Source of the DNA: Thermodesulfatator sp.
GTDB taxonomy: Bacteria; Desulfobacterota; Dissulfuribacteria; Dissulfuribacterales; QOAL01
Direction of reading: 5' to 3'
DNA: 7,096 bases
Assembly (NCBI GenBank): GCA_003978135.1
Contig: QOAL01000107.1
Span: 1 to 7,096, forward strand
The position numbers were made by a program, and so were the translations under genes. Under the pieces are notes generated by a model that made no database searches, was not told the origin of the DNA, and saw only the letters and a list, made by a program, of their open reading frames with translations. Positions 1 through 6,876 of the stretch are shown piece after piece (position 1 is the first letter of the stretch; each line of letters starts with the position of its first letter).

Positions 1-3000
1 CTTCTTCAGGCGCTCGATCTTGCCCTCAAAAAACTTCTTTATCCGTTCTATCTCGGCCTCATACCAGTCCAGTATCTCCAGGACAAAGGGGTCCACTGAA
101 CTTCTTCCCTCCAGAATCAGGTCCCTGAGCCTGTGAAGGGGAACCTTTCTGAGGGCCTCGGCTGTTATCTCCTTGTCGGCCTCGAGAAGCAGCCTGTGAC
201 GTGCATCCTTGATGACTACAGCAGGCTTCTTGCCCACAAGATGCTGCTCCAGTTTTTTAAGGGTGGTACGCCTGATGACATTGATCTCATCTTCCTGGTC
301 CTGCATGATAGCTGCTATTTCCAGGTCCTCTATCCTCCTGGCGCGTTCATCCTTTGGTATGCCTTTTCTGGAAAACACCTTTGCATCAACCACTACCCCC
401 TGGACACCAGGCGGTACCCTGAGGGAAGTATCCTTTACATCTCCCGCCTTTTCACCGAATATGGCCCTGAGCAGTTTTTCCTCTGGAGAAAGCTGTGTCT
501 CGCCCTTTGGCGTAACCTTTCCCACCAGGATATCACCGGCCTTGACCTCGGCTCCTACCCTGATGATTCCTGAATCATCCAGATTTCTAAGGGCCTCTTC
601 CCCAACATTTGGAATGTCCCGGGTTATCTCTTCCCTTCCAAGCTTGGTGTCCCGGGCTTCTATCTCGAATTCCTCAATATGGACAGAGGTATAGACATCG
701 TCTTGTATCAGGCGTTCGCTGACTATAATGGCATCCTCAAAGTTGTAGCCCCGCCAGGGCATAAAGGCTACCACCACGTTTTTCCCCAGGGCCAGCTCAC
801 CCATGTCAGTGGATGCACCATCCACAAGAACTTCGCCTTTCTTGACCTTCTGGCCTGGCTTCACAATGGGGATCTGGTTCATGGTGGTGGTCTGGTTGGA
901 TTTCTGGTATTTGATGAGCTTGAATATCTCCACCTCAACGGGCTTGCCCGACTCCTTGTCTTCCTCGTAGGCGACCACCAGGCGATTTGCATCCACGTCC
1001 TCGATCCAGCCGTCTCTCTTGGCGATAATGGTAACACCGGAATCCCTTGCAACTGGTTTTTCTATACCTGTTCCAACAATGGGGGCCTCACACTTCAGGA
1101 GGGGCACGGCCTGCCTTTGCATGTTGGAACCCATGAGCGCCCGGTTTGCATCGTCATTTTCAAGGAAGGGGATAAGCCCGGATGAGACGCTCACGAGCTG
1201 ATTCGGCGCCACATCAATGGCAGTGACTTCCTCTGCCGGGGCTATGAGAAACTCTCCTTTTTTCCGTATTCCCACAAAATCATCCACAATCCTACCAGAA
1301 CGATCCAGCTTGATGGTAGACTGGGATATCACCTCGTCCTCTTCCTGGGATGCGGTCATGTACACGATTTCATTGGTCACCTTCCTGTCCTTGACCCGCC
1401 TGAAAGGTGTTTCAATAAAACCGTATTCGTTTACCCTGCCAAAGGCTGCCAGGGACACGATAAGACCTATATTCGGCCCTTCAGGCGTCTCAATAGGGCA
1501 AATCCTGCCGTAGTGGGTGGGATGAACGTCCCGGACTTCAAAACCTGCCCTCTCCCTTGAAAGGCCGCCTGGCCCAAGGGCTGAAAGACGCCTTTTGTGG
1601 GTGATCTCTGAAAGCGGATTTGTCTGATCCATGAACTGGGAAAGCTGGCTTGAACCGAAAAACTCCTTGATCACAGATGTGACAGGTTTTGGATTAACAA
1701 GATCATTGGGCATCAGAGCCTCAATTTCCTGGAGGGTCATCCTTTCCTTTATGGCCCTTTCCATCCTGACGAGACCTATGCGGTACTGATTTTCAATGAG
1801 CTCCCCTACTGATCGGACCCTCCTGTTACCGAGATGGTCAATATCATCGGTGGGCCCTTGGGTATCCTTGAGACGGATAAGCTCCTTCACAATAAAGACT
1901 ATGTCAGAGGGAATAAGCACACGCTGAGAAAGAGGAACATCCAGCCCGAGACGCTGGTTGAGCTTGTAACGGCCCACTTCAGAAAGGTCATAGGTATCCG
2001 GGTTGAAGAAAAGGGAATTGAAAAATTTTTCTGCCACCTCTGCTATCAGCGGACTGGAAGGCCTTAGCCGCCTGTAGATTTCCAGTACAGCATCCTCTGA
2101 AGTTTCCACCTTGTCCAGGAGCAGGGTATCCCTGATGGCAGAACTTACCCTTATGCCATCTATGAAAAGGGTATCTACCTGAGTTATGGCATTGGTGCGC
2201 ATCAACTCCAGATCTTCTTCAGAAAGCCTGGTATTTTTGGGAATCAGGATCTCGCCTGTTGCAGGATTAACCACGTCAGCCGCAGTGATCTTGCCCACTA
2301 GATCGTCGTCTGAAACAGGAATCCTGTCTATTCCAAACTCGCCGAATTTCCTCAGCATGGTCTTGGAAAATTTCCTGTGGCGCTTCAGGAGAACCTCTCC
2401 TGTTTCAGGATTTATGACCTCCATGGTTGCCCTCTGGCCCTTGAGGAGCTCTGGAATAACCTTCCGGTACACCAGCTTTCCTTCCAGGTAGTAGGTGTCC
2501 CAGTCATAAAACTTCCTCAGGATATCATCTGTCGACAAACCAATGGCCTTCAGCAGGATTGTGGCAGGAAACTTTCTCCTTCTGTCAATCCTCACATGAA
2601 GTATGTCCTTGGGGTCGAATTCAAAATCAAGCCATGAGCCACGAACAGGGATCACCCGGCATGAATAAAGGAGCTTTCCGCTTGAATGGGTCTTGCCCTT
2701 GTCATGATCAAAGAACACCCCTGGCGACCTCTGGAGCTGGCTTACCACCACCCTTTCTGTCCCGTTTATGATAAAGGTGCCAGTACGGGTCATGAGAGGA
2801 ATGGTACCAAAATAGATTTCCTGTTCCTTGATATCTCTGATGCTCTGGGCCCCGGTGTCCTTATCCACATCGTAGGAAAGGAGCCTGATGACTATCTTGA
2901 CCGGTGCCTCGTATGTACTGCCCCTGGACAGGCATTCTTCCTGTGAATACTTGGGTTCACCAATGGAATACTGGACAAATTCCAGGGAAGATGCACCTGT

Positions 3001-3192
3001 GAAATCGCTGATGGGGAAAACATTTTTGAATACCGCCTGCAGCCCCAGATTTTTTCTGGCCTCAGGCGCTATGTCCCTTTGAAGAAATTTTTCGTAGGGT
3101 TTCTGTTGAACTTCTATTAAATGGGGTATTTCAACTGCTCTTTTGACCTTGCCAAAATTTTTTCTCAAAGGAAAATTCTGAATACTTAACAT
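1..3192 (-). CDS. rpoB: RNA polymerase beta subunit, 3' end cut by window edge
   Basis: This gene encodes the beta subunit of DNA-dependent RNA polymerase, which forms one side of the catalytic cleft and binds rifampicin. The frame is open for 1064 codons with no internal stop or frameshift. The ATG at 3192 follows a TGAGG ribosome site with an 8-base spacer, and no other in-frame ATG lies upstream before a stop. Visible landmarks are [18 protein letters not shown] (about 144-161), the rifampicin region [17 protein letters not shown] (513-529) followed by [28 protein letters not shown] (565-578), NMQRQAVP (690-697) and GYNFEDAI (815-822) with the conserved Glu819-Asp820. From about residue 945 to the window edge the sequence is charged and helix-rich, matching the lineage-specific insertion (SI2/beta-i9) of proteobacterial-type enzymes. 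Roughly 300 C-terminal residues, with the active-site lysines, lie outside the window. rpoC would be expected next. Confidence 0.98.
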   Translation of the reverse strand, partial: MLSIQNFPLRKNFGKVKRAVEIPHLIEVQQKPYEKFLQRDIAPEARKNLGLQAVFKNVFPISDFTGASSLEFVQYSIGEPKYSQEECLSRGSTYEAPVKIVIRLLSYDVDKDTGAQSIRDIKEQEIYFGTIPLMTRTGTFIINGTERVVVSQLQRSPGVFFDHDKGKTHSSGKLLYSCRVIPVRGSWLDFEFDPKDILHVRIDRRRKFPATILLKAIGLSTDDILRKFYDWDTYYLEGKLVYRKVIPELLKGQRATMEVINPETGEVLLKRHRKFSKTMLRKFGEFGIDRIPVSDDDLVGKITAADVVNPATGEILIPKNTRLSEEDLELMRTNAITQVDTLFIDGIRVSSAIRDTLLLDKVETSEDAVLEIYRRLRPSSPLIAEVAEKFFNSLFFNPDTYDLSEVGRYKLNQRLGLDVPLSQRVLIPSDIVFIVKELIRLKDTQGPTDDIDHLGNRRVRSVGELIENQYRIGLVRMERAIKERMTLQEIEALMPNDLVNPKPVTSVIKEFFGSSQLSQFMDQTNPLSEITHKRRLSALGPGGLSRERAGFEVRDVHPTHYGRICPIETPEGPNIGLIVSLAAFGRVNEYGFIETPFRRVKDRKVTNEIVYMTASQEEDEVISQSTIKLDRSGRIVDDFVGIRKKGEFLIAPAEEVTAIDVAPNQLVSVSSGLIPFLENDDANRALMGSNMQRQAVPLLKCEAPIVGTGIEKPVARDSGVTIIAKRDGWIEDVDANRLVVAYEEDKESGKPVEVEIFKLIKYQKSNQTTTMNQIPIVKPGQKVKKGEVLVDGASTDMGELALGKNVVVAFMPWRGYNFEDAIIVSERLIQDDVYTSVHIEEFEIEARDTKLGREEITRDIPNVGEEALRNLDDSGIIRVGAEVKAGDILVGKVTPKGETQLSPEEKLLRAIFGEKAGDVKDTSLRVPPGVQGVVVDAKVFSRKGIPKDERARRIEDLEIAAIMQDQEDEINVIRRTTLKKLEQHLVGKKPAVVIKDARHRLLLEADKEITAEALRKVPLHRLRDLILEGRSSVDPFVLEILDWYEAEIERIKKFFEGKIERLKK

Positions 3193-3257
3193 AGATGATG
3201 CCTCAAGGTGGCCTGGATGTCGGTGCTGATTAATGGTGACTATGAAAACTTAAAGGG

Positions 3258-3289
3258 CTGAAGGCCTCTGCTGTAACAAAGGCCTCCAG
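3258..3289 (-). promoter_or_regulatory. Hairpin between rplL and rpoB, probable attenuator or RNase processing site
   Basis: On the transcript strand a 13-base-pair stem (3277-3289 paired with 3258-3270), containing two G-U wobbles, closes a 6-base loop, 25 bases after the rplL stop. The sequence after it (CCCTTTAAGTTTTC) has only a broken T-run, so it is not a textbook strong terminator. In E. coli the rplL-rpoB gap holds a partial terminator and an RNase III site that lower rpoBC expression relative to the ribosomal genes. By position, this hairpin could do the same. The pairing is seen directly; the role is inferred. Confidence 0.6.
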
Positions 3290-3314
3290 ATATAAACAAA
3301 ATGTTCTTTGATGG

Positions 3315-3701
3315 TTACTTGATCTCTACCTTGGCGCCTACTGCCTCTATCTGTTCCTTTATCTTTTCCGCCTCTTCCTTGGGCACACCCTCCTTGATGG
3401 GCTTGGGAGCGCTTTCCACCAGTTCTTTTGCTTCCTTCAGGCCAAGACCGGTAACTGCCCTGACTTCCTTGATGACCTTGATCTTCTGGCTGCCGAAATC
3501 CTGAAGTATCACGTCGAACTCGGTCTTTTCCTCTTCGGCTCCACCTGCCTCACCGGCTGGTGCAGCGCCTGCCGCTGCCACTGCTACAGGGGCTGCAGCA
3601 GAGACCCCGAACTTATCCTCGAGTTCCTTAATGAAATCCGAGAGTTCAAGAACAGTCATATTTGATATGAATTCAATTACATCCTCTTTTGTTACGGCCA
3701 T
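3315..3701 (-). CDS. rplL: 50S ribosomal protein L7/L12
   Basis: L7/L12 is the multi-copy acidic stalk protein of the large subunit. Dimers bind the C-terminal helix of L10 and recruit and stimulate the translational GTPases. The 128-residue length is normal. Residues 1-33 form the dimerisation region. Residues 34-58 are an alanine/glycine/proline-rich flexible hinge ending in an EEE run. Residues 59-128 are the globular factor-binding domain, with the characteristic [20 protein letters not shown] (73-92) and a C-terminal VEIK. The ATG at 3701 is preceded by a near-perfect AGGAGG ribosome site, with 11 bases between, as suits a protein needed in several copies per ribosome. It lies 83 bases after rplJ. 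That gap contains only a weak A/T-rich inverted repeat (3739-3756) apart from the ribosome site. Confidence 0.98.
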   Translation of the reverse strand: MAVTKEDVIEFISNMTVLELSDFIKELEDKFGVSAAAPVAVAAAGAAPAGEAGGAEEEKTEFDVILQDFGSQKIKVIKEVRAVTGLGLKEAKELVESAPKPIKEGVPKEEAEKIKEQIEAVGAKVEIK

Positions 3702-3784
3702 TTTCTAATGTTCCTCCTGAATATTTGAAACTTTTTTGATTGTTGATAAGAACAATAACCAACCAATGGGTCCTGGATAACTGG

Positions 3785-4306
3785 TTACTGCTTCTGCTCC
3801 TCGATGGCCCTGAGGGCATAGAGAAGCTTTCTTGGAATGCCCGAAAGCACCTGAACAAGATTCGTAGGTGTAGCAACAAGTACAGAGAGCATCTGTGCAA
3901 TGAGCACCTCCCTGCTGGGCAGCTTTGACAGTGCCTTGATACCCTCGGCATCCATAAGCTTTCCGTCAAGGATACCGTTTTTCACCTTTAACATCTCGTG
4001 GTCCTTGGCAAAATCCATCAGGACCTTTGCTACCTGTACAGGGTCCTCGTATGCAAAAACCGCTGCATTGGGTCCCTGGAAGGATTCCAGCAGAGGTTCT
4101 GACTCAGAGCCCTTGATCGCGATCTTGAACAGGGTGTTCTTGGAAACCTTGAGTTCTCCCTGGACATCTCTCAGCTTGAACCTCAATTCATTGGCTTCGG
4201 CTACTGTAAGTCCGGGAAATTCCACAAGAGTTACGGATACGGCCCTGGAGAACTTTTCTTTCAGGTCCTCTACCAGGGCTTCCTTCTGACTTTTGTTAAG
4301 TGGCAA
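3785..4306 (-). CDS. rplJ: 50S ribosomal protein L10 (TTG start)
   Basis: L10 is the stalk base protein. Its N-terminal domain binds 23S rRNA near L11, and its C-terminal helix carries L7/L12 dimers. The L10-L12 complex is also the known autogenous repressor of this operon in several bacteria. The 173-residue length is typical. Visible features are an N-terminal MPLNKSQKEALV, the conserved ELKVSKNTLFKIA (51-63) and GPNAAVFAYEDP (78-89), KLPSREVL (128-135), and a long helix from about 135 to 173 for L12 binding. The only suitable start is TTG at 4306. It has the family's usual N-terminus, lies 6 bases after a G-rich AAGGGGGG ribosome site, and no upstream ATG is in frame. The first internal Met is too far in to be the start. 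The rare start codon may hold down translation in concert with the leader upstream. Confidence 0.97.
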   Translation of the reverse strand: MPLNKSQKEALVEDLKEKFSRAVSVTLVEFPGLTVAEANELRFKLRDVQGELKVSKNTLFKIAIKGSESEPLLESFQGPNAAVFAYEDPVQVAKVLMDFAKDHEMLKVKNGILDGKLMDAEGIKALSKLPSREVLIAQMLSVLVATPTNLVQVLSGIPRKLLYALRAIEEQKQ

Positions 4307-4312
4307 GTTTAT

Positions 4313-4320
4313 CCCCCCTT
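4313..4320 (-). promoter_or_regulatory. Ribosome binding site of rplJ
   Basis: AAGGGGGG on the transcript strand lies 6 bases before the TTG codon at 4306. It resembles the consensus AAGGAGG with G in place of A, so pairing with 16S rRNA would use a G-U wobble. This site supports the TTG start of rplJ and is the natural target of leader-mediated control. Confidence 0.7.
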
Positions 4321-4328
4321 TCTGCCAT

Positions 4329-4448
4329 AGACAGTTTATTTACTGCCAAAGCAGAGGTCACTCCGGCCTCGGTAGGTGAGACAGTTTGTCTCATTAAACA
4401 CACCAGGTACCTACTGTCTTTGACTTTGCGAGCGCCCCAAGAGGACGC
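4329..4448 (-). promoter_or_regulatory. Ribosomal protein L10-type mRNA leader
   Basis: The untranslated stretch between rplA and rplJ contains the hallmarks I recall of the L10 leader family. The 5' strand AAGACAGTAGGT ends a helix GTAGGT (4409-4414) that pairs with ACCTAC (4372-4377), which continues into CCGAGGC. The flanking GACA and CGAGG are the expected kink-turn strands. Inside the helix are a TTTAAT segment (4393-4398) and an apical hairpin of 6 base pairs with a 3-base loop (4378-4392). A separate 6-base-pair hairpin lies just upstream (4432-4448). In known systems L10-(L12) binds such a kink-turn and represses its own mRNA. Repression here is inferred from motif and position. A covariance-model match would settle family membership. 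Confidence 0.8.
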
Positions 4449-4513
4449 GTGCATTCGGTTAAATTTGATCGATCCTGCAAAACAGGTCTGAAAAATAATA
4501 TACCTGGAAAAAA

Positions 4514-5224
4514 TTAGGCAGCCGCGGCACTCTTGAGTTCCCCTGGGTCAAGCTTTATGCCTGGCCCCATGGTAGTGGATATTGCCGCTCCTTTTACATA
4601 GGTTCCCTTGGCAGATGCCGGTTTCATTCTGAGCACAGTCTCGGCCACTGCTGCAAAGTTTTCCTTCACCTTTTCCGGACCGAAGGAAACCCTTCCTATG
4701 GGCAGATGGAGCACTCCTGCCCGGTCCACCCTGAAATCCACCTTGCCGCCCTTAATGTCCTTTACGGCCTTGCCAACATCAAAGGTCACTGTTCCTGTCT
4801 TTGCATTGGGCATAAGACCCCTGGGCCCAAGAATTCTTCCGAGCTTGCCAACCACGGCCATCATGTCAGGAGTGGCAACAACCTTGTCAAAATCAAGCCA
4901 GCCTTCCTTCTGTATCTTTTCTGCCAGCTCTTCGCCGCCAACATAATCGGCCCCGGCTTCCTCGGCTTCCTTAATCTTCTCACCCTTGGCAAAAACAAGG
5001 ACCTTGGCGGTCCTGCCTGTTCCATGGGGCAACACCACAGACCCCCTGATGTTCTGGTCCGCCTTTCTCGGATCTACACCGAGATTAATGGCCACATCCA
5101 CACTTTCGTCAAAATTGGCGTAGTGAGTCTGCATCAACTTTTCTACCGCTTCTTCAAGGGTATACTTCTTGTTCGGGTCTATTAATTCCCTTACCTTCTG
5201 ATATTTTTTGCCTCTTTTACCCAT
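4514..5224 (-). CDS. rplA: 50S ribosomal protein L1
   Basis: L1 binds helices H76-H78 of 23S rRNA, forming the mobile stalk that helps release deacylated tRNA from the E site. In many bacteria it also represses the L11-L1 mRNA. The 236-residue length is standard. Domain I is split between residues 1-66 and 161-236; domain II is 67-160 and carries the family signature [20 protein letters not shown] (128-147). The [19 protein letters not shown] segment (38-56) and the [10 protein letters not shown] segment near the C-terminus are also typical. The ATG at 5224 lies 12 bases after the rplK stop. Its ribosome site (GAGGGTG) overlaps that stop codon, which points to translational coupling of L11 and L1. 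No separate L1 operator was identified. Confidence 0.98.
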   Translation of the reverse strand: MGKRGKKYQKVRELIDPNKKYTLEEAVEKLMQTHYANFDESVDVAINLGVDPRKADQNIRGSVVLPHGTGRTAKVLVFAKGEKIKEAEEAGADYVGGEELAEKIQKEGWLDFDKVVATPDMMAVVGKLGRILGPRGLMPNAKTGTVTFDVGKAVKDIKGGKVDFRVDRAGVLHLPIGRVSFGPEKVKENFAAVAETVLRMKPASAKGTYVKGAAISTTMGPGIKLDPGELKSAAAA

Positions 5225-5236
5225 GGCTTTTCACCC

Positions 5237-5659
5237 TCATACTACTTCTATTCCCATACTGCGGGCAGTGCCCTCGATGGTTCTAACCGCTGCATCGAGA
5301 TCTGCTGCAGTCAGATCAGGCATCTTGGTCTTGGCAATCTCTTCACATTGGGCCCTGGTTACAGTGCCCACCTTTTCCCTGTTGGGGACCCCGGAACCCT
5401 TCTCAATCCCTGCCGCCTTCTTGAGCAGCACAGACGCTGGCGGGGTCTTCATGATGAAGCTGAAAGACCTGTCAGCATATACGGTTATCACAACAGGAAT
5501 TATCATTCCGGCCTGATCAGCTGTCTTGGCGTTGAACGCCTTGACAAACTCCATAATATTTACACCCTGCTGACCCAGAGCCGGTCCAACCGGCGGAGAA
5601 GGGCTTGCCTGCCCTGCGGGGATCTGCAGTTTTATATAACCTGTTATCTTCTTAGCCAT
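5237..5659 (-). CDS. rplK: 50S ribosomal protein L11
   Basis: L11 binds the GTPase-associated centre of 23S rRNA together with L10 and takes part in factor-dependent GTP hydrolysis and the stringent response; it is also the thiostrepton-site protein. The length of 140 residues is normal. The N-terminal domain has a proline-rich stretch, [19 protein letters not shown] (18-36), whose prolines are the usual site of thiostrepton resistance changes; they are intact here. The C-terminal RNA-binding domain ends with [14 protein letters not shown] (126-139), the family signature. The ATG at 5659 follows an AAGGAG ribosome site with an 8-base spacer. The gene lies 38 bases after nusG, with a short hairpin and T6 run at that boundary. 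Confidence 0.98.
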   Translation of the reverse strand: MAKKITGYIKLQIPAGQASPSPPVGPALGQQGVNIMEFVKAFNAKTADQAGMIIPVVITVYADRSFSFIMKTPPASVLLKKAAGIEKGSGVPNREKVGTVTRAQCEEIAKTKMPDLTAADLDAAVRTIEGTARSMGIEVV

Positions 5660-5678
5660 AACCTTCGCTCCTTGATAT

Positions 5679-5705
5679 AAAAAACTAAGCTATTTTCTCA
5701 GCTAG
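5679..5705 (-). terminator. Weak hairpin plus T-tract at the end of nusG
   Basis: On the transcript strand CTAGCT can pair with AGCTTAG (6 base pairs with one bulged base, 5685-5705) around a loop of 8 bases, followed immediately by six T (5679-5684). The hairpin includes the last nusG codons and its stop. The layout is that of an intrinsic terminator, but the stem is short and A/T-rich, so it would at most give partial termination; rplK follows directly and needs read-through or a promoter not seen here. Confidence 0.3.
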
Positions 5706-6231
5706 CCTTATGAATATGACCGAACTCAAGCTCCACGGGAGTTGAGCGACCGAATATTGATACCAGGACCCGCACCTTGCCCTTCTCAGGCTTTACCTCT
5801 TCCACCACTCCTGTAAAATTGGCAAAGGGCCCTTCTGTCACTATAACCTTCTCTCCGGGTTCATAGTCATATTTAGGCCTGGGATTCAGGGTTCGCTCTT
5901 CCATCTGTTTCAGGATCTTTTCGGCCTCATGGTCAGGCAGGGGTACTGGATTATGCTGGCCGCCCACAAAACCGGTTACCTTGGGGGTATCCTGGACCAG
6001 GTGCCAGCTTTCCTTGTCAAAATCCATCTTTACCAGAATGTAGCCCGGAAAGACCTTCCTGGCAGAGGTCCGGCGCTCACCCTTAACGACTTCTACCACC
6101 TTTTCAGTCGGCACCACTATGGCAGAAAACTTGTCCTCCATCCCGTACTGCTTGATGCGTTCTTCCAGTGATGATTTGACCTTGTTTTCAAACCCTGAAT
6201 AGGTATGAACAATATACCACTTGTGTGCCAT
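5698..6231 (-). CDS. nusG: Transcription elongation/antitermination factor NusG
   Basis: NusG binds the RNA polymerase clamp and links it to ribosomal protein S10 (transcription-translation coupling) or to Rho (termination). The 177-residue length is normal. The NGN domain spans about residues 3-115, starting with KWYIVHTYSGFENKV (4-18) and including the conserved RKVFPGYILVKM (58-69). The KOW domain spans about 125-177, with PGEKVIVTEGPFANFTGVV (125-143) and SIFGRSTPVELEF (158-170). Phe160 and Arg162 correspond to the E. coli Phe165 and Arg167 at the S10/Rho contact surface, so both partner interactions are plausible. The ATG at 6231 follows a modest AAGG ribosome site, 27 bases after secE, consistent with the usual secE-nusG pair. 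Confidence 0.98.
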   Translation of the reverse strand: MAHKWYIVHTYSGFENKVKSSLEERIKQYGMEDKFSAIVVPTEKVVEVVKGERRTSARKVFPGYILVKMDFDKESWHLVQDTPKVTGFVGGQHNPVPLPDHEAEKILKQMEERTLNPRPKYDYEPGEKVIVTEGPFANFTGVVEEVKPEKGKVRVLVSIFGRSTPVELEFGHIHKAS

Positions 6232-6258
6232 TTAGTTGCCTTTGACTTTTGAATTCTT

Positions 6259-6588
6259 TTATTTGATGAGGGTACCGACCAGCTTGGACAGGGCAATATC
6301 CACCAGCCCCAGATAGGATGAAAAAAAGACGGTAATGGCCAGGACAGCTACGGTCAAGGAAATGGTTTCCTTTTTGCTGGCCCAGGTAATTCTATCAAGC
6401 TCGGCCCGTACATCTGAGACAAATTGCTTGACGGCGGCTATTCTTCCTACTGATTCCGGAGCCCCACCTTGTACGGCAGCAGTTGCACCTGCCGGGCTGG
6501 CCGCCTTTTCTGAACCAGCTGCTTCTGCCGGCTTCTTAGACGTACCAGGGGCAGTTGCCTTTATCTTCCTGACCTTTTTCTTTGTCAC
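6259..6588 (-). CDS. secE: Preprotein translocase subunit SecE (GTG start)
   Basis: SecE clamps the two halves of the SecY channel in the inner membrane and is essential for protein export. The chosen start is GTG at 6588, giving 109 residues. It follows a CAGGG ribosome site with a 7-base spacer, whereas the longer open frame reaching 6657 would begin inside the tRNA-Trp gene. Residues 1-48 form a Lys/Ala/Pro-rich, low-complexity extension. The conserved amphipathic helix and hinge follow (about 50-73, AELDRITWASKKET at 62-75). A single membrane helix spans about 76-98, with a short tail after it. This is the one-helix form of most bacteria, unlike the three-helix E. coli protein. The usual Trp-Pro of the hinge is Trp-Ala here. 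The gene lies 36 bases after the tRNA and 27 before nusG. Confidence 0.93.
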   Translation of the reverse strand: MTKKKVRKIKATAPGTSKKPAEAAGSEKAASPAGATAAVQGGAPESVGRIAAVKQFVSDVRAELDRITWASKKETISLTVAVLAITVFFSSYLGLVDIALSKLVGTLIK

Positions 6589-6595
6589 CTTATCA

Positions 6596-6600
6596 CCCTG
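6596..6600 (-). promoter_or_regulatory. Ribosome binding site of secE
   Basis: CAGGG on the transcript strand lies 7 bases ahead of the GTG codon at 6588. It decides in favour of that start over the longer frame that runs into the tRNA gene. Confidence 0.6.
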
Positions 6601-6624
6601 TTGTAAGACCTGAGCAAAATACAA

Positions 6625-6700
6625 TGGCAGGCCAGGAGGGACTCGAACCCCCAACACCCGGATTTGGAGTCCGGTGCTCTACCATTAGAGCTACTGGCCT
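6625..6700 (-). tRNA. tRNA-Trp (anticodon CCA)
   Basis: The 76-base sequence folds as a complete cloverleaf. The acceptor stem pairs AGGCCAG with CTGGCCT. A 4-base-pair D stem GCTC/GAGC closes an 8-base loop. The anticodon stem CCGGA/TCCGG holds the loop CTCCAAA with anticodon CCA (6665-6667). A 5-base variable loop follows, then a T stem with one G-U pair and the TTCGAGT loop. Discriminator G73 and an encoded 3' CCA (6625-6627) complete it. G73 and the CCA anticodon are the known TrpRS identity elements. The gene sits 8 bases after rpmG and 36 before secE, so it is probably cut out of a mixed mRNA-tRNA transcript. Confidence 0.98.
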
Positions 6701-6708
6701 GCGGAAAA

Positions 6709-6864
6709 TCATTTCATCTTTATTTCTTTGTGAACAGTATGTTTTCTGTCAAAAGGGCAATACTTCTTCAACTCCAGTTTGTCCGGAGTAGTCCTTTTGT
6801 TCTTGGTCGTAGTATAATTACGCCTTTTGCACACGGTACACCTGAGGATTATCTTTTCTCTCAT
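6709..6864 (-). CDS. rpmG: 50S ribosomal protein L33
   Basis: L33 is a small protein of the large subunit near the E site. The frame gives 51 residues, beginning [17 protein letters not shown], with the conserved core [20 protein letters not shown] (16-35) and ending HKEIKMK. The ATG at 6864 follows an AGGA ribosome site about 11 bases ahead and lies 12 bases after the tuf stop. The zinc-ribbon type of L33 carries two Cys-x-x-Cys pairs. Here the first pair is intact (Cys9, Cys12), but the second reads Cys36-Pro-Phe-Asp39, so one of four expected ligands is Asp. The protein is therefore intermediate between zinc-binding and zinc-free L33 forms. The rest of the sequence leaves no doubt about the family. 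Confidence 0.96.
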   Translation of the reverse strand: MREKIILRCTVCKRRNYTTTKNKRTTPDKLELKKYCPFDRKHTVHKEIKMK

Positions 6865-6876
6865 GATCCCGGTTTC

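Noticed and set aside
133..1185. Long open frames on the plus strand opposite rpoB, for example 133-573 and 679-1185.
   Set aside because: They are the complement of a fully open, strongly conserved rpoB frame. Their translations match no family I recognise and they lack credible ribosome sites.
3739..3756. Inverted repeat ATTGTT/AACAAT in the rplJ-rplL gap.
   Set aside because: Six A/T-dominated pairs with no T-run form too weak a structure to call regulatory.
3785..4289. Open frames in the rplJ region in other frames (minus 3673-3969 and plus 3900-4289).
   Set aside because: They overlap the clear L10 frame and have no family resemblance.
4313..4448. CCTCTT in the loop region of the upstream leader hairpin (and CCTCT further down) complementary to the rplJ ribosome site AAGGGG.
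   Set aside because: Short matches to a G-rich ribosome site are expected by chance, one pair is a wobble, and no extended helix supports it.
4300..4491. Plus-strand open frame of 63 codons across the rplA-rplJ gap.
   Set aside because: It is antisense to the L10 leader and starts within the rplJ 5' end. The conserved RNA motifs on the other strand explain the sequence better, and the peptide shows no recognisable features.
4490..4513. Possible promoter just after rplA, using TATTAT as a -10 box.
   Set aside because: No acceptable -35 box lies 16-18 bases upstream. A/T-rich sequence after a stop codon easily yields a TATTAT by chance.
5660..5697. Search for an L1-binding operator in front of rplK.
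   Set aside because: The 38-base gap shows no recognisable mimic of the 23S rRNA L1 site. Absence could reflect my limits without folding tools, so no feature is claimed.
6589..6657. Extension of SecE upstream to an ATG at 6657, giving 132 residues.
   Set aside because: That start lies inside the tRNA-Trp gene and the extra residues are translated tRNA sequence. The GTG at 6588 has its own ribosome site.
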